Shown here piece by piece: positions 1 to 6,333 of a stretch of 8,099 bases of DNA; within the stretch, counting starts at the first letter, position 1; each line of letters begins with the position of its first letter. The position numbers and the translations under genes are program-made. The notes under the pieces are model-generated. The model was not told where the DNA came from and searched no databases. It was given only the letters and a program-made list of their open reading frames with translations. Source of the stretch: Planctomycetales bacterium (GTDB taxonomy: Bacteria; Planctomycetota; UBA11346); assembly GCA_025362255.1 (NCBI GenBank), contig JANYGY010000156.1, positions 1 to 8,099 on the forward strand, in the 5' to 3' direction.

Positions 1-1
1 G

Positions 2-481
2 GGCATGAGCGGCATGGAGCTGATCAAGGCGGTGCGTCTGGATCGGTTGAAGACCGCCGTGCTGGTGGTGTCGATGCATGATGAGCGCGTTTATGCCGAA
101 CGGTGTCTGCGCGTGGGGGCCAATGGGTATGTAATGAAAGAGGAAGCCGCGGACGTGATCGTCGTGGCCATGCGCAAAGTCATGGCCGGGGATACCTACC
201 TGTCGGAGCGCCTGATGTCAGCAACGGTCAATCGACTGATTAGCGGCAAAACCGAGACTCCGGGCAAGGGCGCCATGGTCGCCTCGCTGAGTGATCGCGA
301 ACTCGAAGTTTTTCATCTAATCGGGCGAGGATTCACCACCCGGGCCCTTGCCGGGGAGTTGTCCCTTTCGGTCAAGACCATCGAAGCCCACAAAGCCAAC
401 ATCAAAGCCAAGTTGGGCCTCAAGTCGGCCCCTGAACTGCAACGGCTCGCCGTCACTTGGACCCAGGCTCAGGCTGGGTGA
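2..481 (+). CDS. Response regulator, NarL/FixJ (LuxR-HTH) family, 5' truncated by window edge
   Basis: This is the C-terminal part of a two-component transcription factor; a sensor kinase would phosphorylate it and it would bind promoter DNA. The frame is open to the window edge, so the ATG at position 5 is internal. It corresponds to the 'GMSGMEL' stretch that follows the phosphorylated Asp, which should lie a few codons upstream. Counting from that Met, the receiver continues with the conserved Ser in VVSMHDE (residue 23) and the conserved Lys in GYVMKEEA (Lys45). A linker of about 20 residues follows. The LuxR-type helix-turn-helix spans about residues 94-140, with LSDRELEVFHLIGRG and SVKTIEAHKANIKAKLGL. 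The stop lies 9 bases before the next plus-strand gene, so co-transcription is possible. The kinase and the target genes cannot be told from this window. The family call is firm; the specific role is unknown. Confidence 0.93.
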   Translation, partial: GMSGMELIKAVRLDRLKTAVLVVSMHDERVYAERCLRVGANGYVMKEEAADVIVVAMRKVMAGDTYLSERLMSATVNRLISGKTETPGKGAMVASLSDRELEVFHLIGRGFTTRALAGELSLSVKTIEAHKANIKAKLGLKSAPELQRLAVTWTQAQAG

Positions 482-490
482 CCTGGTGGG

Positions 491-1624
491 ATGTCGGCGA
501 ACCATGGCGTGGGCGCGGCGAACTCTACACTTTCGCCTATGCTGACGCTTCCGACGTTTTCCGTTGCCGGAACTCCCCAGGCCATGGGTCTGGCGTACGG
601 AAGTCTGTTGCGTGAGCCGATCCGCGAGTTCGTTGCGCAACGGGTGCGGGCGGCGCGGGCCTATCTGTTCGAGCGCGGGATTCGCGATGACCAAGCGTTG
701 CATCGATTGGGTGCGGAATGTCTCGATCTGCTTAAGGACTGGCATCATGACGGTTGGCTCGAGTTGTGTGCAACCGCCGAGGGGGCCGGTGTCGATCCGG
801 TCGCCTTGTACACCACCGGCAACATGACCGACATCCGCGACATCCTGGTGCTCGGTGCGATCAGTGCCGACAGCGAAGGCTGCACCACGGCGCTTGCGGG
901 TCGTGATTTGACGGCCTCGGGCACGGTCCTGGCGGCGCAGACCTGGGATCTGAATCCGAGTGATCTTGAGTTCGTCGTCGCCCTCCATCGCAAGCCGATC
1001 CACGGTCCCCAGACCTGGTCGGTGACATGTGCCGGCTGTCCATCGCTGATCGGGATGAATGAGCACGGTGTGGCGGTCGGCACGACGAATCTCAAGACTC
1101 GCGGATCCCGCATCGGGATTCCGTATCTGTCATTGTTGCATCGCATGCTGGCCAGTCCGACGCGTGGCGAAGCCGAAGGCATCTTGACCACTGCGCCGCG
1201 TGCGGCGGCCCATTCCTATTGGATTGCCGACGCCGCGGGCGCGACCGATTTCGAATGCACCGCCACGACTGCCGAGCGCCGCGAAACCGCGACCTCCGGG
1301 ACTTTGACGCGGACGAACCACTGTCTGGCTGACGATCACCGACGGGCAGAGGGCGAGCCGGCCACGCACTCGTCGCAGACTCGGCTGTCCACCGCGAGTT
1401 CCCTGCTCGCACGCGGTGGAATCACGGTTGCTGGGGTCAAGGCGCTGTTCGCCGAACGCGACCATGGCATCGATTCGATCAACCGCTTTGCCGAAGATGG
1501 CCAAGGGACCAGCACCAACGCGTGCTTCATCGCTGAGCCTGCAACCCGCACGGTGCATGCGTGCCGGGGATCAAGCGACCGTGGACAATGGCTGTCTTTT
1601 TCATTTGCGTCGGTCGCCACCTGA
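491..1624 (+). CDS. C45-family Ntn-hydrolase (acyl-CoA:6-APA acyltransferase-like peptidase)
   Basis: The product resembles the C45 / acyl-coenzyme A:6-aminopenicillanate acyltransferase group, N-terminal-nucleophile enzymes that cut or transfer amide-linked acyl groups. Precursors of this family self-cleave before a Cys that becomes the catalytic N-terminus. Here that is probably Cys131 in DSEGCTTAL (codon 881-883), preceded by Gly as in the fungal enzyme. Other family landmarks follow: AQTWDL (149-154), GMNEHGVAVGTTNL (188-201), the TNH motif (275-277) and a C-terminal GTSTNACFIAEPATRTVH strand. No signal peptide is evident, so it is probably cytoplasmic. The start is uncertain: the ATG at 491 has GGTGGG directly against it with no proper spacing, and an ATG at 539 (361 residues) lacks a clear ribosome site but begins closer to the conserved part. 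The substrate is unknown. Bacterial homologues are usually annotated only as C45 peptidases or acyltransferases. Confidence 0.85.
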   Translation: MSANHGVGAANSTLSPMLTLPTFSVAGTPQAMGLAYGSLLREPIREFVAQRVRAARAYLFERGIRDDQALHRLGAECLDLLKDWHHDGWLELCATAEGAGVDPVALYTTGNMTDIRDILVLGAISADSEGCTTALAGRDLTASGTVLAAQTWDLNPSDLEFVVALHRKPIHGPQTWSVTCAGCPSLIGMNEHGVAVGTTNLKTRGSRIGIPYLSLLHRMLASPTRGEAEGILTTAPRAAAHSYWIADAAGATDFECTATTAERRETATSGTLTRTNHCLADDHRRAEGEPATHSSQTRLSTASSLLARGGITVAGVKALFAERDHGIDSINRFAEDGQGTSTNACFIAEPATRTVHACRGSSDRGQWLSFSFASVAT

Positions 1625-1670
1625 TCTTCTATTTTTATTTTACCTTGTTCCCCTGACTGTTGAGTAACCC

Positions 1671-2807
1671 ATGTCTGAAGTATTCACCGCCCTGGTCCAA
1701 TCCGTTGAAAGTCAGCCTGGGTATCAGCGTCCGGCGGCGTTCGCCGTCGGCTTGGCGCATCTCGGCATTCCGTTGGATGGTGCCAATGGACAGAAGATCC
1801 TCGATACCTGGTATCCAGTGGTCAATCTCGCTGAGAATTTCGGCTCAGCTGCGGTGCTCGCCCAAGTCACCGGCTACAAGGCCGGGGCCAAAACCCATTA
1901 TCTGTCGATCGATCAGGTCGAACGGGCGCTCGGACACTTCGCGCCGTTTCTCGACGATGGCAAATATCATGCGAACATCGCGGTGCTGCAGGCCCTGAAG
2001 CAATCCCTGCTGGTGAGCAAGAGCATCAATGGCGTCGAAGTTCCCCGCCAGGTGGTCATCACCTTCATTGCTGACCTCACCCATAAACCGGTCGATGCGC
2101 ATGATGTGTATCTGCGTCTGCATTTACTTTCGCAGCGTAAAGTAAAACCTCATGGCCAGAATCTGGAGGGAATCTTCGGCCTGCTCAACAATGTCGTATG
2201 GACTAATCATGGTCCTTTCGACCCCGAATCCTTTGAGCGTGTACGGCTGCAATTGCAGGCAGCTGGCGCTGAAGTCCGGGTGCACAGTGTCGACAAATTC
2301 CCGCGCATGGTCGATTATGTCGTGCCATCGGGGGTGCGGATCGCCGACGCCGACCGCGTGCGCCTTGGCGCGCACTTGGCTGAAGGCACGACCGTGATGC
2401 ATGAAGGTTTCTGCAACTTCAATGCCGGCACCTTGGGCCGAAGCATGGTCGAAGGCCGCATCAGCGCCGGCGTAGTGATCGGCAACGGCACCGACATTGG
2501 TGGTGGTGCATCCATCATGGGCACTCTGTCAGGCGGGGGCAAAGAAGTGATCCAGGTCGGCCAAGACTGTCTGCTTGGCGCCAATTCAGGTCTCGGCATC
2601 AGCCTCGGCAACGGCTGCACCATCGAATCTGGACTCTACATTACCGCTGGTTCAAAAGTAAAACTCCCTGATGGCCGAGTCATCAAAGCTGCCGCCCTGT
2701 CCGGCCACGACGACCTTCTGTTTCGCCGCAACAGTCTCAACGGCACGATAGAAGTCATCGCGAAAAAGAATCAGGTGGTTTTGAATGCGGCGCTGCACGG
2801 TGGATGA
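1671..2807 (+). CDS. dapD: Tetrahydrodipicolinate N-succinyltransferase (DapD)
   Basis: DapD transfers succinyl from succinyl-CoA to tetrahydrodipicolinate, the first step of the succinylase branch to meso-diaminopimelate and lysine in the cytoplasm. The 378-residue protein matches the longer Pseudomonas/actinobacterial DapD type, not the roughly 270-residue E. coli type. It has an alpha/beta N-terminal part, then SVDKFPRMVDYVVPSGVRIAD (206-226) leading into a left-handed beta-helix of hexapeptide repeats (about 220-330). MHEGFCNFNAGTLG (243-256), EGRISAGVVIGNGTDIGGG (261-279) and MGTLSGGGKEVI (283-294) are the family's active-site and cofactor-binding signatures, and LLFRRNSLNG (349-358) is typical near the C-terminus. 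The N-terminal region is somewhat longer than I recall for Pseudomonas DapD. The 46-base gap before it is T-rich and has no obvious terminator, and no strong ribosome site precedes the ATG at 1671. It may be read with the upstream genes or from its own weak promoter in that T-rich gap. Confidence 0.96.
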   Translation: MSEVFTALVQSVESQPGYQRPAAFAVGLAHLGIPLDGANGQKILDTWYPVVNLAENFGSAAVLAQVTGYKAGAKTHYLSIDQVERALGHFAPFLDDGKYHANIAVLQALKQSLLVSKSINGVEVPRQVVITFIADLTHKPVDAHDVYLRLHLLSQRKVKPHGQNLEGIFGLLNNVVWTNHGPFDPESFERVRLQLQAAGAEVRVHSVDKFPRMVDYVVPSGVRIADADRVRLGAHLAEGTTVMHEGFCNFNAGTLGRSMVEGRISAGVVIGNGTDIGGGASIMGTLSGGGKEVIQVGQDCLLGANSGLGISLGNGCTIESGLYITAGSKVKLPDGRVIKAAALSGHDDLLFRRNSLNGTIEVIAKKNQVVLNAALHGG

Positions 2808-2814
2808 AAGTTCG

Positions 2815-2845
2815 GTCATCAAACGGATCTTGAATGTTTGATGGC
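2815..2845. terminator. Inverted repeat between convergent genes, possible bidirectional terminator
   Basis: CATCAAAC (2817-2824) and GTTTGATG (2836-2843) are perfect inverted copies around an 11-base loop. One G-T and one G-C pair extend the stem to about 10 pairs (2815-2845). It sits in the 66-base spacer between the stop codons of dapD and the cysteine desulfurase gene. No T-run follows on either strand, so it is not a classic intrinsic terminator. It could act as a 3'-end stabilising hairpin or a factor-dependent termination site. Confidence 0.4.
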
Positions 2846-2873
2846 AGCACGTGGGCGTCTCAGAAGGACGGCC

Positions 2874-3968
2874 CTATTCCTGCAGCCCCAACAATTGTCG
2901 ACACTCGGTGACATACCCCTGGGCGAAGGTCATTAGATCTTCGGTGGTGGTTTGCCAGCCGATCGAAATGCGGATGACGCTGCGCGCCACCTCAGGCGGA
3001 ATTCCAAGAGCGGCGATGACATGGCTGGGTTCGCCTTTGCCGGCCATGCAGGCGGCGCCGATCGAGACGGCGATCCCGCGCAGGTCGAGGCGTTGGACCA
3101 AAATCTCATTGCTGATTCCGCGATGACCGAGGCTGAGGGTGTTGGCCAAGCGCGGGGCGTGGTGGCCGATCCAGCAGGCGTCGGGCAGGGTTTTGGCGAT
3201 GAGGGTGAAACACGCGGACAGCAGCTCACGTTGCCGCTGTGCTTCGTCGAGGTGGTTGGCGAGGGCGTCGGTCAGGGCGGCGGCCAGCGCGCTGGTCAGG
3301 GCCGGGTCTTCAGTGCCGCTGCGACGATCCTGTTGTTGGCGACCGCCGCGAAGGACTGGTTGGATCCGCGCGCCGTTGCGCACCCACAGCAATCCGACGC
3401 CTTTGGGGGCGCCGAATTTGTGTCCGGCGAGGCTGACGAAATCAGCACCGAGAGTGGGCAGATCGAGCGCCGTCTTGCCCGCGCCCTGGCAGGCATCGAC
3501 CAGGATACGGGCCTGCGGGGCGCGGGCACGGATCGCGGCAACCGCGTGCGTTTGGAGGATACCGGTCTCGTTGTTGGCAAACTGGCAGGCGACGAAGTCA
3601 GTGTCGGTGGCAAGCGCGCTGAGCGACAGCTGGCCGGCCTGGTCGACCGGCAGCAGGGTGGCCGAGGGCACGGCGCGCAGGATAGAACTGTGCTCGACCG
3701 CGCTGACGGCGATCGGTTTGCTGAGGTCAGCTTGCGCCAGCGCGAGGGCGTTGGCCTCGGTGCCGCCACTGGTCACCACCAATTCATTCGGCTTCGCACC
3801 AAGCAGCCGGGCGATGGTGCGTTTGGCCTCATCGACCACCAGGCGCGCCTGCTGACCATCTCCGTGCACCGAGCTGGGGTTGGCCCACGTCTGATCCTGC
3901 GCCGTCAGCCACGCGCTGCGCGCGCTGGGCCGCAGGGGGGCGGTGGCGTTCCAGTCGAGGTAGATCAT
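2874..3968 (-). CDS. Cysteine desulfurase (NifS/IscS-like, class V aminotransferase fold)
   Basis: This is a PLP enzyme that removes sulfur from cysteine as an enzyme-bound persulfide for Fe-S clusters, thiolated tRNA or other sulfur cofactors. In its 364 residues I see the N-terminal YLDWNATAPL, the PLP-phosphate loop TSGGTEAN (66-73), the ring-stacking His93 in VEHSS, Asp158 and Gln161 in LVDACQ, and the PLP Schiff-base lysine Lys184 in LAGHKFGAPKG. RRSGTED (215-221) and the persulfide-forming Cys307 in SIGAACMAG, followed by EPSHVIAALG, complete the set. The short loop around Cys307 fits the NifS/IscS group I rather than SufS. The length is slightly below the roughly 400 residues of E. coli IscS. 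The gene starts 12 bases after the cbiX-like stop with no clear ribosome site, so it probably depends on readthrough or coupling from upstream. No IscU, NifU or IscR partner is in the window, so I give no specific symbol. Confidence 0.94.
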   Translation of the reverse strand: MIYLDWNATAPLRPSARSAWLTAQDQTWANPSSVHGDGQQARLVVDEAKRTIARLLGAKPNELVVTSGGTEANALALAQADLSKPIAVSAVEHSSILRAVPSATLLPVDQAGQLSLSALATDTDFVACQFANNETGILQTHAVAAIRARAPQARILVDACQGAGKTALDLPTLGADFVSLAGHKFGAPKGVGLLWVRNGARIQPVLRGGRQQQDRRSGTEDPALTSALAAALTDALANHLDEAQRQRELLSACFTLIAKTLPDACWIGHHAPRLANTLSLGHRGISNEILVQRLDLRGIAVSIGAACMAGKGEPSHVIAALGIPPEVARSVIRISIGWQTTTEDLMTFAQGYVTECRQLLGLQE

Positions 3969-3980
3969 GACGCGAAAAAA

Positions 3981-4343
3981 TCAGCTCGCTGCGCGTTCGA
4001 GCAGCAACGCCGCCAGCGCATCGTGTGGCCCAAGGGCCTGACCGACCCGGGCGGTGACTCCAGGAAATGACGCGATCGCGGCTTGCACCAGTGCTGGCAC
4101 ATCGTCGCGGCTGTGCCGGCCATCGCTGAGGAAATACAGCAGGACGACAATCTCGGTCGCACCGCTGGCGACGAGTGTGGCGAGGCCTTGGGCGATCGTC
4201 GGCTCGGAGATCTCCATGTGCGCGGCGGCGACCAGGGCCGCCGGGCGCAGCGCCTGCACGCGGCGCGCCATGTCATCGAGCTGAGCATTAGACTCGGCGC
4301 GCCGGCTGCCGTGATCGACCAGCAGGAGACCTGGGCGCGACAT
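3981..4343 (-). CDS. cbiX: Small CbiX/SirB-type sirohydrochlorin chelatase
   Basis: This 120-residue protein matches the short, single-domain CbiX/SirB group of class II chelatases, which act as homodimers and insert Co2+, Fe2+ or Ni2+ into sirohydrochlorin on the way to cobalamin, siroheme or related cofactors. The two metal-binding histidines of the family are present: His11 in LLLVDHGSRRAESN and His77 in SDGRHSRDDVP. AHMEISEPTIAQGL (41-54) and TEIVVLLYFLSDG (63-75) are typical core segments. The chosen start is the ATG at 4343: a GGAG lies 7 bases upstream and spans the end of lysS. An in-frame TTG one codon earlier is less likely. The lysS stop is only 4 bases before this ATG, so translation is probably coupled. 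Which metal it uses cannot be read from the sequence. A generic CbiX-domain protein of another role remains possible. Confidence 0.88.
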   Translation of the reverse strand: MSRPGLLLVDHGSRRAESNAQLDDMARRVQALRPAALVAAAHMEISEPTIAQGLATLVASGATEIVVLLYFLSDGRHSRDDVPALVQAAIASFPGVTARVGQALGPHDALAALLLERAAS

Positions 4344-4347
4344 CAAT

Positions 4348-5952
4348 CTACTCCGGCCGCATCGTGGGAAACAGGATCACATCGCGGATGTTGGTCTGGC
4401 CGGTAAACAACATGACCAGCCGATCGATACCGATGCCTTGGCCGCCGCACACCGGCAGGCCGTGATCGAGCGCAGTGCAGAAATCGTGATCGACGAGGCC
4501 TTCCAGAATCCCGGCCTCGTCATCCTGCGCGGCTTTGGCTTCGGCGGCCTGGGCGCTCAACCGCTCACGTTGCAGATCGGGATCGTTGAGTTCACTGTAG
4601 GCGTTGCCGATCTCCATTTTCGCCATGAACAATTCGAAGCGCAGGGTTCGGCTGGGGTCGCTCGGATGGGCTTTGCACAAGGGAGTCAGCCACGTCGGCT
4701 GATCGGTGATAAAGGTCGGTTGGATGAGATGCGGCTCGACGACTTCTTCCCAGACTTCATTGGCGAGGCGGTCATACGTCGGATATTCATCGAGTTTCAG
4801 GCCGAGTTCGCGGGCCTTGGCGTAGACCTTTTCCTTATCGTCATATGCAAAGCCGCCGAATTCAGGCAGGGCATCGCGATAGCTGATGCGGCGCCAGGGC
4901 TTGTCGAGGTCGATCGTCCACTGCCCGAACTTCAGAATCCGGGTGCCGAGGATCTGATCGGCAAGATGGCGGAAGAGCTGCTCGCTGAGTTCCATCATTA
5001 CGTGGTGGTCGGCGTAGGCCTGGTACCACTCGATCATCGTGAATTCAGGATTGTGCCGCGGGCTGATGCCTTCATTGCGGAAATTGCGATTGAGCTCGAA
5101 GACTTTTTCGACACCGCCGACGATCAGGCGCTTGAGGTACAGCTCGGGCGCGATCCGCAGGAACAATTCCATGTCCAGCGCATTGTGATGGGTCACGAAT
5201 GGCCGGGCGCTCGCGCCACCGGGAATCGGGTGCAGCATCGGGGTCTCGACTTCGAGGTAGCCCTGATCGGTGAAAAAGCGCCGGATCCCCGCGACCAACC
5301 GGCTACGGGTCATGAACGTGCTGAGCGATTGATCCGACATCATCAAATCGAGGTAGCGTTGCCGGGCGCGGGTTTCGGGCGCCAGTTGTTCACCGGCTCC
5401 GGCCTGATGCGGCGGCGGCAGCATCGCTTTGCCGAGCATCGCGAAATTTTCGACGAAGATGCTGATCTCGCCAGTCTTGGTCCGCCCGACGGCGCCGGTC
5501 ACCCCGATCCAATCGGCGAGGTCCAGGTGATCAAAGGCGGCGAAGCTGTCGCCTAAGGTCTTCGATTCGATGAAGAGCTGGATGCCGCGCTCTTTTTTGT
5601 GCTCGGCCGCATCGAGATCGGTGATTCCGGCAAGCTGCTGCTGGCGATAGACATCGCCACGGCTGCGATCGAACAAGGTCGCGAAGATCAGATTCTTGCC
5701 ACTGCGCCGGAGATTGCCGATGCGCCCGGCGAGCGTCACCACCGGGCCTTTCGGCCGTTGGTCCGAGGGGACATCGCCGTCGACACCTTTGGGCGTCAGG
5801 GCTGGGGCCAGCGCCCGCGCTGCCGCCACGGTGTGGGTTGGCTGAAAACGCGCGCCAAACGGATCGATCCCGAGCTGGCGCAAGGCCTCGGCCTTGGTCG
5901 CGCGGGCGACCCGGTATTCGTTGGCTGAGGGCTCGACGGGGACGGTGCTCAT
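4348..5952 (-). CDS. lysS: Lysyl-tRNA synthetase, class II
   Basis: LysS charges tRNA(Lys) with lysine in the cytoplasm. The 534 residues follow the class II LysRS plan. An N-terminal OB-fold anticodon-binding domain (about 70-175) has VVTLAGRIGNLRRSGK and KTKTGEISIFVENF-like segments. The catalytic core has motif 1 around GYLEVETPMLHPIPGGASARPF (231-252), motif 2 FRNEGISPRHNPEFTMIEWY (291-310) with Arg292, and motif 3 GIGIDRLVMLF (506-516) with Arg511, then IRDVILFPTMRP. QPTFITDQP and EIGNAYSELNDP are typical. Compared with E. coli LysS as I remember it, about 27 extra residues (about 96-122, rich in charge) interrupt the OB fold. The frame stays open back to an ATG at 6051, but the extra 33 residues look like nothing in the family, so I chose the ATG at 5952, which has a weak GAG-type site. 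It heads the unit with the chelatase and desulfurase genes. Confidence 0.96.
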   Translation of the reverse strand: MSTVPVEPSANEYRVARATKAEALRQLGIDPFGARFQPTHTVAAARALAPALTPKGVDGDVPSDQRPKGPVVTLAGRIGNLRRSGKNLIFATLFDRSRGDVYRQQQLAGITDLDAAEHKKERGIQLFIESKTLGDSFAAFDHLDLADWIGVTGAVGRTKTGEISIFVENFAMLGKAMLPPPHQAGAGEQLAPETRARQRYLDLMMSDQSLSTFMTRSRLVAGIRRFFTDQGYLEVETPMLHPIPGGASARPFVTHHNALDMELFLRIAPELYLKRLIVGGVEKVFELNRNFRNEGISPRHNPEFTMIEWYQAYADHHVMMELSEQLFRHLADQILGTRILKFGQWTIDLDKPWRRISYRDALPEFGGFAYDDKEKVYAKARELGLKLDEYPTYDRLANEVWEEVVEPHLIQPTFITDQPTWLTPLCKAHPSDPSRTLRFELFMAKMEIGNAYSELNDPDLQRERLSAQAAEAKAAQDDEAGILEGLVDHDFCTALDHGLPVCGGQGIGIDRLVMLFTGQTNIRDVILFPTMRPE

Positions 5953-5959
5953 GTGGGTC

Positions 5960-5989
5960 TCGCAGATGGTCGCAGATAGAAGGCTGCGA
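5960..5989 (-). promoter_or_regulatory. lysS leader repeats able to form alternative hairpins
   Basis: Just upstream of the lysS ATG, TCGCAGATGG (5960-5969) and TCGCAGATAG (5970-5979) are tandem 10-mers with 9 of 10 bases the same. CTGCGA at 5984-5989 is the inverse of their common TCGCAG. In the lysS transcript one TCGCAG could pair with either CTGCGA copy. The near pairing (5970-5975 with 5984-5989) leaves an 8-base loop; the far one would cover the weak GAG-type ribosome site next to the start. A regulatory role is inference only, and the stem is just 6 base pairs. Confidence 0.25.
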
Positions 5990-6025
5990 AAACTAGCACG
6001 GGAGCCGAAAATGCAGCTGATGGAG

Positions 6026-6070
6026 TCACTCTGGCATGCAGTCGCATGCATGGTGTGGTAGTTTCTTCAT
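6026..6070 (-). CDS. Possible 14-residue leader peptide upstream of lysS
   Basis: A short minus-strand ORF from the ATG at 6070 encodes MKKLPHHACDCMPE and ends 73 bases before the lysS start. AAGG lies 4 bases before its ATG, with a GAGGAG slightly further up. The Lys-Lys pair at the start is suggestive ahead of a lysyl-tRNA synthetase gene, and the His-His-x-Cys-x-Cys cluster could bind metal, but two lysine codons are fewer than classical attenuators use. The codons for HACDCMP cover the GCATGCA repeats, so the ORF may be accidental. No homologue is known to me, and chance alone could produce it. Confidence 0.2.
   Translation of the reverse strand: MKKLPHHACDCMPE
6034..6050. repeat. Paired GCATGCA sites one helical turn apart
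   Basis: GCATGCA occurs at 6034-6040 and again at 6044-6050, a 10-base spacing. Each contains the palindrome GCATGC. The pair lies in the divergent spacer between lysS and the 63-residue gene, so it could be an operator for a protein binding one face of the helix. No regulator is identified, and the overlap with the possible leader ORF is noted. Confidence 0.3.
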
Positions 6071-6108
6071 CTGACCTTCACTCCTCGTCATATGCTGAAT
6101 TTTGAAAT

Positions 6109-6116
6109 GGGAGGTG
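6109..6116 (+). promoter_or_regulatory. Strong ribosome binding site fixing a GTG start
   Basis: GGGAGGTG is close to a perfect anti-16S match. Its GGAGGT ends 5 bases before the GTG at 6121. It is the best such site in the window and is the main reason to accept the following short ORF as a gene. Confidence 0.75.
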
Positions 6117-6120
6117 CCTT

Positions 6121-6312
6121 GTGACCACTGAATCGAATCGCCTGGTCGCTGCATCAGAGTTGACCCGTGCGGGTGACGAAACCGTGGCGTTGGCCCGTCA
6201 TCGCAGCGCAGTGACCAAACGCCTGACGCGCAAGAAGACGGAACGCCGGATCGAGGAATTACAGGCGCTGCCGCTCGACCCGGCAATCCCCCAAAGAGCT
6301 GCAACGACTTAA
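6121..6312 (+). CDS. Small basic protein of unknown function, 63 residues
   Basis: I do not recognise this protein. It begins with GTG at 6121 behind a near-consensus ribosome site. It is soluble-looking, with no signal peptide, membrane segment or cysteine. Residues 26-43 (RHRSAVTKRLTRKKTERR) are strongly basic and, with the following IEELQAL, likely helical, which would suit binding to RNA, DNA or an acidic partner; this is inference. The C-terminus (51-63) has three prolines and is probably flexible. It diverges from lysS across a 168-base spacer and ends 21 bases before the stop of the opposing exported-protein gene. I saw no convincing sigma-70 promoter. The ribosome site and lack of overlap favour a real gene, but conservation has not been tested. 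Confidence 0.6.
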   Translation: MTTESNRLVAASELTRAGDETVALARHRSAVTKRLTRKKTERRIEELQALPLDPAIPQRAATT

Positions 6313-6315
6313 CAC

Positions 6316-6330
6316 TTCAAAATTTTTGAA
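6316..6330. terminator. AT-rich palindrome between converging stop codons
   Basis: TTCAAAATTTTTGAA is a perfect 15-base palindrome around a single central T at 6323. It is followed by TTTT on the plus strand and stands out as AT-rich in GC-rich surroundings. It lies between the stop of the 63-residue gene and that of the opposing gene. A short A/T stem with T-runs on both strands could weakly terminate in both directions; strength is doubtful. Confidence 0.35.
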
Positions 6331-6333
6331 TTT

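Noticed and set aside
317..1066. 249-codon minus-strand ORF overlapping the response regulator and C45 gene
   Set aside because: Both plus-strand genes have clear family motifs there; the minus frame has no recognisable domain.
2952..4070. 372-codon plus-strand ORF antisense to the cysteine desulfurase gene
   Set aside because: The minus strand has all NifS/IscS motifs; the plus frame is low-complexity Gly/Arg/Asp-rich shadow sequence.
4344..4346. TTG as start of the chelatase gene
   Set aside because: The adjacent ATG at 4343 has better spacing (7 bases) from the GGAG.
4438..5556. 372-codon plus-strand ORF antisense to lysS
   Set aside because: The opposite strand is an unmistakable lysyl-tRNA synthetase; the antisense frame is open because of GC-rich third positions and matches no family.
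5953..6051. N-terminal extension of LysS to the ATG at 6051
   Set aside because: The added 33 residues are Cys/Ser-rich and unlike LysRS N-termini, and they would cross the repeats; the ATG at 5952 gives a normal start.
6066..6096. Possible sigma-70 promoter (TTCATC with TATGCT) for the 63-residue gene
   Set aside because: The -35 match is poor and the spacer is 19 bases; in this composition it is not distinguishable from chance.
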